Assembly (NCBI GenBank): GCA_036322835.1
Contig: AP027304.1
Span: 124,001 to 188,000, forward strand
Reading direction: 5' to 3'
Length of the DNA stretch: 64,000 nucleotides
DNA from: Tenuifilaceae bacterium CYCD
GTDB lineage: Bacteria > Bacteroidota > Bacteroidia > Bacteroidales > Tenuifilaceae
Within the stretch, counting starts at the first letter, position 1. Every line of letters starts with the position of its first letter. The position numbers and the translations under genes were made by a program. The notes below the pieces were generated by a model. The model did not search any database and was not told where the DNA came from. It saw nothing but the letters and a program-made list of their open reading frames with translations. This document shows positions 18,031 through 27,351 of this stretch, piece after piece.

Positions 18031-18056
18031 GGGCTGGATAGAGAACCATCCAACCC
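18031..18056 (-). other. Hairpin just after serC
   Basis: GGGTTGGAT and ATCCAGCCC form a stem on the minus strand directly behind the serC stop. There is no long T run, so it may be a processing or mRNA-stabilising stem, or a leaky terminator, rather than a full terminator. Confidence 0.4.
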
Positions 18057-18070
18057 AAGAATAGTACTAA

Positions 18071-19150
18071 TTATGCGTTCAATTTCTCAAATTCCTTCAT
18101 GCAATCAACAAGTGCCTGCACACTCTCAATTGGGCAAGCGTTGTAGCACGATGCGCGGAAACCACCAACCGAACGGTGACCTTTAATACCAACCATTCCG
18201 GCTTTCTTGGCGAAATCCATAAACTCAGCCTCTTTAGCCTTGTACTGCTCGGCCATTACAAAGCAGATGTTCATGATAGAACGATCCTCTTTAGCCGCAG
18301 TGCCCACAAACATCTTGTTGCGATCAATCTCGTTGTAAAGCAGATCAGCCTTTTGGTTGTTAATCTTGTTAATAGCGGCAACACCACCAATAGATTTTAA
18401 CCATTTCAATGTTTCGTGCATTACGAAGATCGAAATTACTGGAGGAGTGTTGTACATCGAGTTGTCCTTAGCTTCGGCACCAATGTGGGTTCTGTAATCA
18501 ACCATGCTAGGAAGTTTACGTTGGATTTTCTCCAAAACATCCTTACGAACAATTACGAATGTAACACCAGCAGGACCAACATTCTTTTGAGCTCCACCGT
18601 AGATAAGAGCGTATTTCTTAACATCAACCGGACGGCTCATAATATCGGAACTCATATCGGCCACTAGGTTAATAGGGCAATCCATATCGGTTTTGATCTC
18701 GGTTCCGTAAATGGTATTGTTGGTTGTGATGTGGAAATAATCAGCATCGGTAGGAATTTTATACCCCTTTGGAACGTAGGTGTAATTCTTATCGGCCGAC
18801 GAAGCAACCACTTCAACTTCACCGTATAGTTTAGCCTCTTTAACAGCTTTTTTAGCCCAAACACCAGTTTCAAGGTAAGCAGCCTTCTTGTTCAAAAGGT
18901 TAGCTGCTACTGTGTAGAACTGGGTTGAAGCACCACCGCCAAGGAATAGAACTGCGTAGTTATCGGGGATATTGAGTAATTCCCTCCATAACTGCTCAGT
19001 TTCAGCCATAATTCGCTCCCAACCTGGAGTCCGGTGTGAGATTTCTAAAAGACCAATTCCAGTACCATCAAAATTACGGATAGCATCAATTGTTGCCTCA
19101 ATGGCTGGTTTTGGAAGCACGCAGGGACCTGCATTAAAATTATGTTTCAT
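18071..19150 (-). CDS. serC: Phosphoserine aminotransferase
   Basis: 359 residues, the standard SerC length. It is a class V PLP aminotransferase converting 3-phosphohydroxypyruvate and glutamate to phosphoserine. Visible are [10 protein letters not shown] at the start, [20 protein letters not shown] and the Schiff-base lysine in [14 protein letters not shown]. The C-terminal [12 protein letters not shown] is typical. It is the first gene of the serine operon and is followed by serA and DUF1015. No serB is in the window. Confidence 0.97.
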   Translation of the reverse strand: MKHNFNAGPCVLPKPAIEATIDAIRNFDGTGIGLLEISHRTPGWERIMAETEQLWRELLNIPDNYAVLFLGGGASTQFYTVAANLLNKKAAYLETGVWAKKAVKEAKLYGEVEVVASSADKNYTYVPKGYKIPTDADYFHITTNNTIYGTEIKTDMDCPINLVADMSSDIMSRPVDVKKYALIYGGAQKNVGPAGVTFVIVRKDVLEKIQRKLPSMVDYRTHIGAEAKDNSMYNTPPVISIFVMHETLKWLKSIGGVAAINKINNQKADLLYNEIDRNKMFVGTAAKEDRSIMNICFVMAEQYKAKEAEFMDFAKKAGMVGIKGHRSVGGFRASCYNACPIESVQALVDCMKEFEKLNA

Positions 19151-19268
19151 GATGTTAAAAGTTTTAGTTTGAAATTCGTTGAAGAATGATACGTCAAATT
19201 TCTTAGTTTTTTTTATAATTTCCTAGCAAGATGTTATCAAACAATAATAACTGGAAGAAATCTATAAG

Positions 19269-19979
19269 TTAACGACTTACCAGCCGATTTCCTTCCAAAA
19301 CGGGAACCTTTTCGGTTTGATCGAAGGAAAAACAGTAACCTATAACATTGTCGAGTCCCAACTTTTTGAGGCGATGCCTCTGGGCAACCTTTTCGAGGTA
19401 ACCCGGCACATCCTTTTTGGCCACCCCCCAAAGATCCATGGCCGCATAAACCGAGTCGCAGACTGTGCTATACGATCCCGATTTTAGGAGTTCCGACGCC
19501 AAAGCCCCGGCAAAAAGAGTATCCTCCAGGCAGAACTTGCCCTTCCATCCAGCGCAAAGTATAAGAATATCGCGCTGTGCCGACAGTAAAAACTTCAGCA
19601 CCGCATTAAAGTTCAGGAAAGAACCAATGGCCACCATGCTGGCATCCTTGCCCACGGTTATGGCGTTGGTCCCGTTGGTAGTGCTATACACCACCGTTTT
19701 TCCGCCTACGGTTTCGGGCGTAAAGTAGAAGGGCGAATTGCCAAAATCGGCAAAGTCCAACTTCTCGCCGCTACGCTCGGCCACCACCAAATAGCCCTTG
19801 GCCTTGTACGCTTTAGCCTCCTCAATATCCCTCACGGGAATAATCTCCTTAACACCATTCTTAAACATTGTGCATATCACCGAAGTAGCCCGAAGAATAT
19901 CAACCACCACCACAATCTTATCGGTTGAATCGAAATGGTCAAACACCGATGGCGAAAAGCAAACCTCAATCCTATTCAT
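19269..19979 (-). CDS. comB: 2-phosphosulfolactate phosphatase-like (ComB family)
   Basis: 236 residues with the ComB signature: VVVVDILRATSVICTMF near the N-terminus, AERSGEKLDFADFGNSP and YSTTNGTNAI in the centre, CAGWKGKFCLEDTLFAG towards the C-terminus. ComB hydrolyses 2-phosphosulfolactate in coenzyme M synthesis. In non-methanogens its physiological substrate is unclear, so the name reflects family rather than proven role. It is a single gene with a -7 element TACTTTTG at 19999-20006. Confidence 0.85.
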   Translation of the reverse strand: MNRIEVCFSPSVFDHFDSTDKIVVVVDILRATSVICTMFKNGVKEIIPVRDIEEAKAYKAKGYLVVAERSGEKLDFADFGNSPFYFTPETVGGKTVVYSTTNGTNAITVGKDASMVAIGSFLNFNAVLKFLLSAQRDILILCAGWKGKFCLEDTLFAGALASELLKSGSYSTVCDSVYAAMDLWGVAKKDVPGYLEKVAQRHRLKKLGLDNVIGYCFSFDQTEKVPVLEGNRLVSR

Positions 19980-19998
19980 AGCTCCAACTATTTGCGTT

Positions 19999-20006
19999 CA
20001 AAAGTA
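19999..20006 (-). promoter_or_regulatory. -7 element of comB
   Basis: TACTTTTG on the minus strand, 19 bases before the start codon, matches TAnnTTTG. No good -33 box was found. Confidence 0.4.
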
Positions 20007-20059
20007 GCAAATAATTAAAGTACGAGAACACAACCAGCTATATAACATATAAGCCGGCT

Positions 20060-20086
20060 CTTCCATGCCCTACGGACGATGGAAGG
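20060..20086. repeat. Intergenic hairpin repeat, copy 1
   Basis: CTTCCAT and ATGGAAG flank a short loop. Nearly the same unit occurs at 32130-32156 (CTTCCATG, then CGGAC, then GGATGG), so this is a dispersed intergenic repeat. A CCTGACAGGG core, also present at 9303-9312, follows at about 20153-20162. Confidence 0.5.
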
Positions 20087-20186
20087 TTTAACGAAAAGAG
20101 AAAAGCAACAAGAAGGAGGTTGAAGAACCTACTTAAGTGCGGAGAATAAAAAAACCTGACAGGGGGCATTGTGTCCTATGAAAATG

Positions 20187-20216
20187 AAAAGTCGAAGCTT
20201 GCGGGCTTCGACTTTT
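20187..20216. terminator. Terminator of the surface-protein operon
   Basis: AAAAGTCGAAGC pairs with GCTTCGACTTTT around a 6-base loop, 13 bases after the stop of the 1030-residue protein. Symmetric A and T runs mean it could act in both directions. Confidence 0.85.
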
Positions 20217-20228
20217 CATACTCTAAGG

Positions 20229-23200
20229 CTAATTCTTAATCAACTTTTTATAAACCATTACACCTGACGCTGTTTTTACCTTAATAAAATACATTCCCGT
20301 GCTTAAATTATTTATTGGAATATACTCCTTATCGGTCACTTCTTTTCGAATTAATAGCCTACCATTAGTATCATACAAACAAAGCATTGCACTCCCCTCT
20401 AAACCGTTAATATAGAAACCATCCGTTACTGGATTTGGATAAAGCGTTAACGCATCTTTATTTTCTGTTTCAACATCAGTTTCAGAACCCGCCTCTTGAT
20501 TTACAATTACGGTTTGCGCGTTGACACCTGTTGCCGATACAGAAACTGTTGCACCTCGAGCAGATGCTAAAGTATTGGCTTCGGCTGTAAACGTTAAAGT
20601 TGCATTACCATTGCCAGATGAAGGGCTAACAGTCAACCATGCATGGCTGGAACTTACACTCCATGAGGTATTGGAAGTTACATCGACTGTGGCTGTGGAG
20701 TTGGCCTCCTTTGCAATTGTTACGGTATTTGTAGATACCAATAGCGAAGGTGCTTCCTGCGTCACAATTACCGTTTGAGCATTCGCTCCGGCTGCCGATA
20801 TTGTTGCAATAGCAGAACGAGGTGTCGTGGTTACATTGGCAGCAACAGTAAATGTAAGAGTAGCATTACCAGTTCCCGACGCAGGGCTTACGGTTAACCA
20901 GGATTGATCAGAAATAGCCGACCAAGTTACATTGGCAGCAATATCAACCGAAGAAGAACTATTAGCAGCAGCATCTACAATTACTGTCGATAAAGATACT
21001 GTTAAAAATGATGATACAACATTTATTGATACTGTTTTACTTGTTGTCTCGTAGTTGGCTGTATCGGTAGGATTAAAATCAACTCTTAATGATTGATTAT
21101 CCCCAACGCCTAATTTTGTACCAAACGGCGGTGTGTATATATATTCGCCAACTACATTGGAAGTAGCATTTAGTTGAACGGAACTTAAAGTTGTACCATA
21201 AACAATATCGGCAGGGTTATCCCAACTAATTACGGGTATAGCCTTTATAACATTAATTAAAACAATTGCGCTTGCACTGCTATAGTTTAATATATCATTT
21301 GGAGTAAAAATCACCTCCAACTCCTGATTAACTCCCACATTCAAAATTGTTCCGGCATTTGTGTTATATGAGAAAGTACCTGGAACATCCGCCGTAGCAT
21401 TTAACTGAGCTTCACTTAATGCAGTACCGTAAACAATATCCTCAGGATTATTCCATGTAATTATAGGTACAGCCTTATTGACATTAATTTGTACCGTTTT
21501 ACTAACAATTTCATAATTCACAATATCAGTTGGGGTAAATTCTACACTAAGCGATTGGGAACTTCCAGCACTCAGCAAGGCTCCTGCCACTGGAGTATAG
21601 GTAAATATACCGTCAATACTACTTGTTGCATTTAACTGAGTTTCGCTTAATGTAGTACCATAAACAATATCCTCAGGATTTTCCCATATAACTACCGGCG
21701 TAGCTTTTAGTACGTTAATCGATACAGTTCGGCTAGCAGACAAATAGTTCGCTGTATCTAAAGGGTTAAATACCACATTTAGAGGCTGAGACTGCCCTCC
21801 ATTTAAAACAGTACTAACATCTGGCGTATAAGTATAAGTACCATCCAATTCACAAGTAGCATTCAACTGCAAAGCACTCAGGGCTGTTCCATACACAATA
21901 TCCTCCGGATTTTCCCATACAATTACAGGAGTAGCCTTAATAACATTTATCAGCACGGTCTTGCTTGTTCCTGCATAGTTTAATGTATCAGTGGGAGTAA
22001 ATGAAACATTTAATAGTTGTGATGAGCCTACATTTAGTAAAGTACCAATATCAGGGGTATACTTAAATACTCCATCAACATTTGAAGTTGCATTGAGCTG
22101 GGTTTCAGTTAATGTATCCCCAAAAACAATATCCGATGGATTTTCCCAAGTTATTACTGGGAAAACCTTTTGAACAATGGTTATATGCCTATCATCAATC
22201 AAATCGGCCGAAAGTGTGGCAATTGCAGTACGCGACGAACCCGTTTCATTAACCTCTGCCGTAAAAACAAGAGTATTGTTCCCTTGCCCTGTAGCAGGAT
22301 TAACAGTTAACCATGATTCATCTACAACCACATTCCAACTGGTATTTGAAATTAACTGTGTACTAACAGTGCTATTAGCCTCCATACCAACAGTAAGCCA
22401 CGAAGACGAGGGTGTTAACACAGTATCGCCAACCGCTTGAGTTATGGTTACAACCTGAGCATCTATGCCTTCGGCAGTAATAGTAACATTTGCAGTGCGA
22501 ATTTCGATTGTTGGGTTTTTTGTTGCAGTAAAAGTAAGGGTTGCATCACCTGCTACCATTGTATCTGGACTAACCAATAACCAGGATTGATCACAACTAG
22601 CCTCCCAACTGGTATTCGACACAACCTCTATTGTAGCCAAACTCCCTTCATCTCTGCCAATAGCAACTGAATTTAAAGACACCGCTAGGGTTGTATCCCC
22701 CGGTGCTTGTAAAACAATTACGGTTTGAGCACTCCCGCCCGATGGAGTTACATTTATTGTCGCAATACGAACATCAATTGTTGGATTAATCTCCGCTGTG
22801 AAAATAATAGTATCGTTTCCAGTTCCCTGTGTTGGATTAACCGTTAACCAACTATCAGAACTAGCTGTCCACGGTGTATTAGAGGTAATAAAAACACTAT
22901 CGGAACTAACTATCTTCCCGGGTATATTAATTGAATCATCCGACAGATATAGCAATGCCGAAAAACTTGCAAAACCATCCGAAACCCCTCCATAAAATTT
23001 ACTATACACAGGTACTGAATTTTCTTGCAGCAGCTGCTTTGCAGCAAATCCATCACCAATTCCCCCCGTAAATTTACTATAGAATAGAACCGAGCTCTCC
23101 TGCTGTAAAGTTTTTTCGGCAACTCCATCGGCAATTCCCCCGTTGAACTTACTATAAAAATGCACCGAATTTGTTTGAATTAGCGGCACTATCGAAAACC

Positions 23201-23321
23201 CATCCCCATTCCCTCCATGATACTTAGGATCGGTCTGCGAGTATGCAGACAAACACACACAGAATAAGGTTATATATAGAATTAATCTTTTCACGCTGGC
23301 AAATATTTTGGTAATGCTCAA
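20229..23321 (-). CDS. BACON and Ig-like repeat protein exported by T9SS
   Basis: 1030 residues with an N-terminal signal (LILYITLFCVCLSAYSQ). Next come four short YSKFxGGxxDGF-type repeats (about 30-130). Three BACON domains follow (SNTxWxxSxDxSWLTVxP pattern, ending xVTQ), then five near-identical repeats of about 80 residues opening ITWENPxDIVYGTxLSxxQLNAT (MBG/YDG-like Ig folds). Two more BACON domains and a type A T9SS sorting domain (LTLYPNPVTDGFYINGL to the end) close the protein. It is probably a surface adhesin-like stalk. It is the last gene of an operon, 21 bases after the SUMF1-like gene. Confidence 0.85.
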   Translation of the reverse strand: MSITKIFASVKRLILYITLFCVCLSAYSQTDPKYHGGNGDGFSIVPLIQTNSVHFYSKFNGGIADGVAEKTLQQESSVLFYSKFTGGIGDGFAAKQLLQENSVPVYSKFYGGVSDGFASFSALLYLSDDSINIPGKIVSSDSVFITSNTPWTASSDSWLTVNPTQGTGNDTIIFTAEINPTIDVRIATINVTPSGGSAQTVIVLQAPGDTTLAVSLNSVAIGRDEGSLATIEVVSNTSWEASCDQSWLLVSPDTMVAGDATLTFTATKNPTIEIRTANVTITAEGIDAQVVTITQAVGDTVLTPSSSWLTVGMEANSTVSTQLISNTSWNVVVDESWLTVNPATGQGNNTLVFTAEVNETGSSRTAIATLSADLIDDRHITIVQKVFPVITWENPSDIVFGDTLTETQLNATSNVDGVFKYTPDIGTLLNVGSSQLLNVSFTPTDTLNYAGTSKTVLINVIKATPVIVWENPEDIVYGTALSALQLNATCELDGTYTYTPDVSTVLNGGQSQPLNVVFNPLDTANYLSASRTVSINVLKATPVVIWENPEDIVYGTTLSETQLNATSSIDGIFTYTPVAGALLSAGSSQSLSVEFTPTDIVNYEIVSKTVQINVNKAVPIITWNNPEDIVYGTALSEAQLNATADVPGTFSYNTNAGTILNVGVNQELEVIFTPNDILNYSSASAIVLINVIKAIPVISWDNPADIVYGTTLSSVQLNATSNVVGEYIYTPPFGTKLGVGDNQSLRVDFNPTDTANYETTSKTVSINVVSSFLTVSLSTVIVDAAANSSSSVDIAANVTWSAISDQSWLTVSPASGTGNATLTFTVAANVTTTPRSAIATISAAGANAQTVIVTQEAPSLLVSTNTVTIAKEANSTATVDVTSNTSWSVSSSHAWLTVSPSSGNGNATLTFTAEANTLASARGATVSVSATGVNAQTVIVNQEAGSETDVETENKDALTLYPNPVTDGFYINGLEGSAMLCLYDTNGRLLIRKEVTDKEYIPINNLSTGMYFIKVKTASGVMVYKKLIKN

Positions 23322-23342
23322 TATAAATCCATAACATTTTTA

Positions 23343-24890
23343 CTATTGTGCAGTACGTACACATCTAAAACCATTACATTCCCCTGAACTGGTTGAACTT
23401 CTATACCCCGATTGTAAACTAGATGCGTCAGATGCCCATGAGCCCCCTCTATAGGAAATGCCCACTGTCCAAGTCGAAATATCGGTATTGCCATTGGAGT
23501 AAAGTTCTCCATCACCTGCAACACCATCAAAAGTTGACGTTACATATACCGTCTGCTCTGCGACATTTCCTGACAACTCCATAATGCCATAATACGAGGC
23601 CCCAGCACTTTCCCGGCTACTTACTCCTGTAGCAAAGCATCCAACCCGCATAGGACCCTGAACGCCTGCCTGATTACTATACACTGCATTTGCCCCTACC
23701 GTGCCAGAAACCTCATCAGCCTTGCCCGAATTGCTGATAGAAGTAACTGCAGATACATTAACCGTTCCCCATGCATACTGAGCAGGGATATGCTCCGAAC
23801 CTTTTGATGCCTTTTCATACTCCAGCTCAGTCATTGGCCGTAAACCTGCCCAATCGGCATAGGCTATCGCATCACTCCACCTTATATAGTTACATGCCAC
23901 ATTCTGCCCATCATCGCTCTCGCCGCATGTTCCATTGCCATTTAGGTCGCAGCCCCAGGTTCCTGCAGTGGTAGTAGTTGGGACAACCATACAACGTATT
24001 CCATTCCTATACTGGGGCGATTCTGTTGTTGATGCACTCGACATATACTTGCCCACCGTAACAGCACTTACCCTACTACTCTGCTGCGCAGGCTGTAAAC
24101 TATTCAAAAATTCAACGTACTGCTCCTGGGTGATCTCATACTTCATACAATAAAATGCCGCATATCCCTTAGGAAAACTAGCAGGAATTGTAGTAGCACT
24201 ATAATAATTCGACCACGATAAAAAACCACCAGAACTTCCACTAACTTGCTCTCCTCTAGCATTTATTGCACTTTCGCTACCAATAGTATAATAATAACTA
24301 GGTATTGTAGAATATGTTGTTGTAGAATTTGCATAGTTTCTTGTGAAAAAACCACCAGTACTACCACACCCAAGTTCAAAAGATGCCGTAGGCACATACA
24401 CCATTTCAATGGCAAAGAGCTTAATGCTGGCGTTGGCGGCCTGCTCATCGTTTAGCCCATTTTGCCCGTAGTACCATTTAAGCTTTACGGTTTGCCAGTT
24501 AACCGAGCCAGCCCCCTCGGCATTACGGTAAATAAACACCCCCATCCCATTTGACCCAGAACCAACAGTTGTTGAACCAACCGAGAATGCAGGAACAACC
24601 CCATTGTTTGTACCTATGCTGTACTCCGTTTTATCGGTTGAAAGGTAGCCATGCTTCCATGCATTATTGTTACTAAACTTAAAGAAAACCCAAACGGCAT
24701 CCCAGTTGGTAGCATCGCGCCAGGAATTATCCCAGGCAATATCAAAAGTTACATAGATATAGTCGTTTGTAACATCCTGCCCCGTGAGGGTAACACCCGA
24801 GGTTATTTGTACGTTGTTGGCATTAAGCAAACAAGAACTGCCAATAAGGAAAATACATGATAACAAAAATATTCTTCCTAAAGTTTTCAT
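23343..24890 (-). CDS. SUMF1/FGE-sulfatase-domain secreted protein
   Basis: 515 residues. A signal peptide precedes a beta-rich domain of about 150 residues (DVTNDYIYVTFDIAWDNSW, VWVFFKFSNN). A formylglycine-generating-enzyme-like (SUMF1) domain follows: MVYVPTASFELG, CMKYEITQEQYVEFLNSLQ, IRWSDAIAYADWAGLRPMTE and the C-terminal GGSWxSxxSxLQSGYRSS with GFRCVRT. SUMF1 domains of secreted Bacteroidota proteins are often non-catalytic binding modules, for example in gliding or T9SS lipoproteins. I did not see the paired active-site cysteines of true FGE. It lies 22 bases after the repeat lipoprotein gene. Confidence 0.85.
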   Translation of the reverse strand: MKTLGRIFLLSCIFLIGSSCLLNANNVQITSGVTLTGQDVTNDYIYVTFDIAWDNSWRDATNWDAVWVFFKFSNNNAWKHGYLSTDKTEYSIGTNNGVVPAFSVGSTTVGSGSNGMGVFIYRNAEGAGSVNWQTVKLKWYYGQNGLNDEQAANASIKLFAIEMVYVPTASFELGCGSTGGFFTRNYANSTTTYSTIPSYYYTIGSESAINARGEQVSGSSGGFLSWSNYYSATTIPASFPKGYAAFYCMKYEITQEQYVEFLNSLQPAQQSSRVSAVTVGKYMSSASTTESPQYRNGIRCMVVPTTTTAGTWGCDLNGNGTCGESDDGQNVACNYIRWSDAIAYADWAGLRPMTELEYEKASKGSEHIPAQYAWGTVNVSAVTSISNSGKADEVSGTVGANAVYSNQAGVQGPMRVGCFATGVSSRESAGASYYGIMELSGNVAEQTVYVTSTFDGVAGDGELYSNGNTDISTWTVGISYRGGSWASDASSLQSGYRSSTSSGECNGFRCVRTAQ

Positions 24891-24912
24891 ATTTAAGATA
24901 TTATTATTTTTA

Positions 24913-27333
24913 TTATAGATTTAATTTATAGACATATAAATAATCGACATAGGCAGCGCACTCTGCAAATGTAAATCCAATGGCATTATCACTTGATGAG
25001 AGTGTATCGCCAGAATATGAATACACAAAGGTAGAGTTGATAAAGAAGTAGTAAACGTTGTTAACCCGACGAACGGTCAAAATGTTGAAACTTGAACTTG
25101 ATGTTGTAACTGCACTAGAACTAACGAGACCTGACCAGTTTGTCCAGTTATCATCAGATAGTGTTCCCGTATAGTACTTTCCAATATCTTGATATAACTC
25201 AAAATGTCTCAATTTACTAGAGTTCCCCCAAATAAAACCTATAAAAGAACTTCCCGAGTTATATGTTGTTGCCTGTTTTAATTTAACTGAGATTTCGAAA
25301 TTACCTGTTGGATCAAAATTAGAAAAATTGCCATAAGTACTATACAAATAACCAGTTACATTGTGTTTTAAATAGTAATAACCAGAAGCAACATTCATCT
25401 CTAATGATGATGATGAAGTAATAGTCCATGAATTTGAATTACTTGTAAAATCATCCAAGAATACAGAACTCCGTTGTGATGACGTAATACTATTAAAAAC
25501 GGAATAGTCAACAGGAGCAGAGGTAGTAAATGACAACACACTACCGTATGCCGTTCCGCAAGAATTTGTGGCAAACGCCCTAACATAGTATTTCGTGTTC
25601 GGTGTTAAACCTGTAATAGTAAAATATAATGTATTCGAACTATAACCAGTATAAATACGACTTCCTGAAATGTCAGGATTACCAGTGGTATTAAAGCATA
25701 TTCCATAAGATGAAATTGTAGCACCGCCATCGCTAATAACGTTTAAACCACAAACAACCGATGTAGAGGCTATACTCGAAGGCGTTAATGTTGTAATTGA
25801 AGGTATTGACACTGTAGAAGCAGTAAAACTTTTTTCATCGCCATAAACAATTCCCATACTATTAATAGCATAAGCCCTCACATAATAAGTTGTACCAGGT
25901 GTTAGCCCGGTAATACTACTAGTAAAACTTCCACTTCCAGTTCCATCGGAGGTATGGCTATCGGCAATGGTTGGATTTGAACTAGTACTCCAGCATACAC
26001 CACGGGCAGTAATGGTTAATCCACCATCGCTTGTTATAACACCACCACTGGTTGCTGTTGTGGTTTTTATATTGGTAACTGCCGCTGTGGTAAGAACAGG
26101 AATTCCATTGGTTGTTGTAAAACTCTTTATATCCCCATAAACAGTACCAATACTATTGGTAGCATAGGCTCTTACATAGTATGTGGTACTAAGAGTTAAA
26201 CCGGTAATACTACTAGTAAAACTCCCACTTCCAGTTCCATTTGTGGTATGATTGTCCAAAATAGTAGGGCTGGAACTTGTACTCCAACAAACGCCACGGG
26301 TAGTAATTGCTGCACCGCCATCGCTGGTTATATTTCCTCCCGCTACCGCTGTTGTAGTTGATATATTAGTTACCGAAGCTGTTGAAAGAGTAGCCACTCC
26401 ATCTGTAGTGGTAAAACTTTGTAAATCGCCGTACACTGTACCGAGCGTGTTTGTTGCGTAGGCTCGTACGTAGTATGTTGTACTAAGGCTAAGTCCTGTA
26501 ATACTGCTCGAGAAACTTCCAGTACCGGCACCATCGGAGGTATGGTCACCTTCAATGGTAGGGTTAGTACCTGTGCTCCAGCACACTCCTCTAGCGGTTA
26601 CAGGAGCTCCCCCATCGCTCGTTATGTTACCACCACTTGTGGCTGTAGCAATTGTAATATTCGCCACAGGCGTTGTGGCAAGTGTTGGAATACCGCACTT
26701 TTGAGTTATTATGATAGCTTTACTAAAAGCATCGCCCGTAAACGAAATTGTTGCCACCCGGCTAGTACCAGTGGAATTGCTATCCACCGCTATACTCAAC
26801 AACTGCTTATACCCCATGGGTAATGCTGTAATGCTTGGCCTTGCCCATGCCTGATCGGAAACAACAGTTAATGGCGTATTATTAATTACCGATGCACTGA
26901 TTATGCTTTGTCCATAGCTAACCCCCTTTTCCATAGGAACAATAAAGGCAGAAGGAGCAATCGTAATCTTCGCAACATCTCCATACTGAACTCTGCCTAG
27001 CTCCTTTATATAGCTGCAATAGTTGTAAGTACCTGCTGGTAAACAGGTATCCTTCAATTGGTATTCTCCTAATTTAGAAGCGACACCCGCATATAGTAAA
27101 TTATCGTTTATTGTAGGGATTTCACTTGTGGAATAGCAAATACCGTATTCTGCAACGCCCTTCTCTCCGGCCTGTATTATTTCTCCTTTAAGCGAAACAA
27201 TAAGTGAATCGTTAGAGCTGCTGCTAGTTGCACTAAACCAAAGATCTGTATCCTTACTACAATTAGTTAGAACAAACAAACCACCGATTATTCCTATAAT
27301 AAATACACCAAGTATTCTTGCATTTTTTGTCAT
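24913..27333 (-). CDS. FN3-like repeat lipoprotein with C-terminal lectin-like domain
   Basis: 806 residues with a lipoprotein signal (IIGIIGGLFVLTNC). A degenerate first repeat and a BACON-like segment (SDQAWARPSITALP) are followed by four repeats of about 95 residues: GGNITSDGGxxxTxRGVCWS, then TGLTxxTTYYVRAYATNSxGTVYG. The C-terminal 190 residues form a jelly-roll domain opening FLDDFTSNSNSW. That opening resembles FEDNFYDNSNNW at the N-terminus of the caspase-like protein at 4619-6238. The IS1595 element now begins 18 bases upstream of its start codon, cutting it off from the upstream caspase gene. Confidence 0.8.
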   Translation of the reverse strand: MTKNARILGVFIIGIIGGLFVLTNCSKDTDLWFSATSSSSNDSLIVSLKGEIIQAGEKGVAEYGICYSTSEIPTINDNLLYAGVASKLGEYQLKDTCLPAGTYNYCSYIKELGRVQYGDVAKITIAPSAFIVPMEKGVSYGQSIISASVINNTPLTVVSDQAWARPSITALPMGYKQLLSIAVDSNSTGTSRVATISFTGDAFSKAIIITQKCGIPTLATTPVANITIATATSGGNITSDGGAPVTARGVCWSTGTNPTIEGDHTSDGAGTGSFSSSITGLSLSTTYYVRAYATNTLGTVYGDLQSFTTTDGVATLSTASVTNISTTTAVAGGNITSDGGAAITTRGVCWSTSSSPTILDNHTTNGTGSGSFTSSITGLTLSTTYYVRAYATNSIGTVYGDIKSFTTTNGIPVLTTAAVTNIKTTTATSGGVITSDGGLTITARGVCWSTSSNPTIADSHTSDGTGSGSFTSSITGLTPGTTYYVRAYAINSMGIVYGDEKSFTASTVSIPSITTLTPSSIASTSVVCGLNVISDGGATISSYGICFNTTGNPDISGSRIYTGYSSNTLYFTITGLTPNTKYYVRAFATNSCGTAYGSVLSFTTSAPVDYSVFNSITSSQRSSVFLDDFTSNSNSWTITSSSSLEMNVASGYYYLKHNVTGYLYSTYGNFSNFDPTGNFEISVKLKQATTYNSGSSFIGFIWGNSSKLRHFELYQDIGKYYTGTLSDDNWTNWSGLVSSSAVTTSSSSFNILTVRRVNNVYYFFINSTFVYSYSGDTLSSSDNAIGFTFAECAAYVDYLYVYKLNL

Positions 27334-27351
27334 TGCTGTAATATAATTGAA

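Noticed and set aside
23343-24890. Calling the SUMF1 protein a true formylglycine-generating enzyme
   Set aside because: The paired active-site cysteines were not found and no sulfatase gene is nearby.
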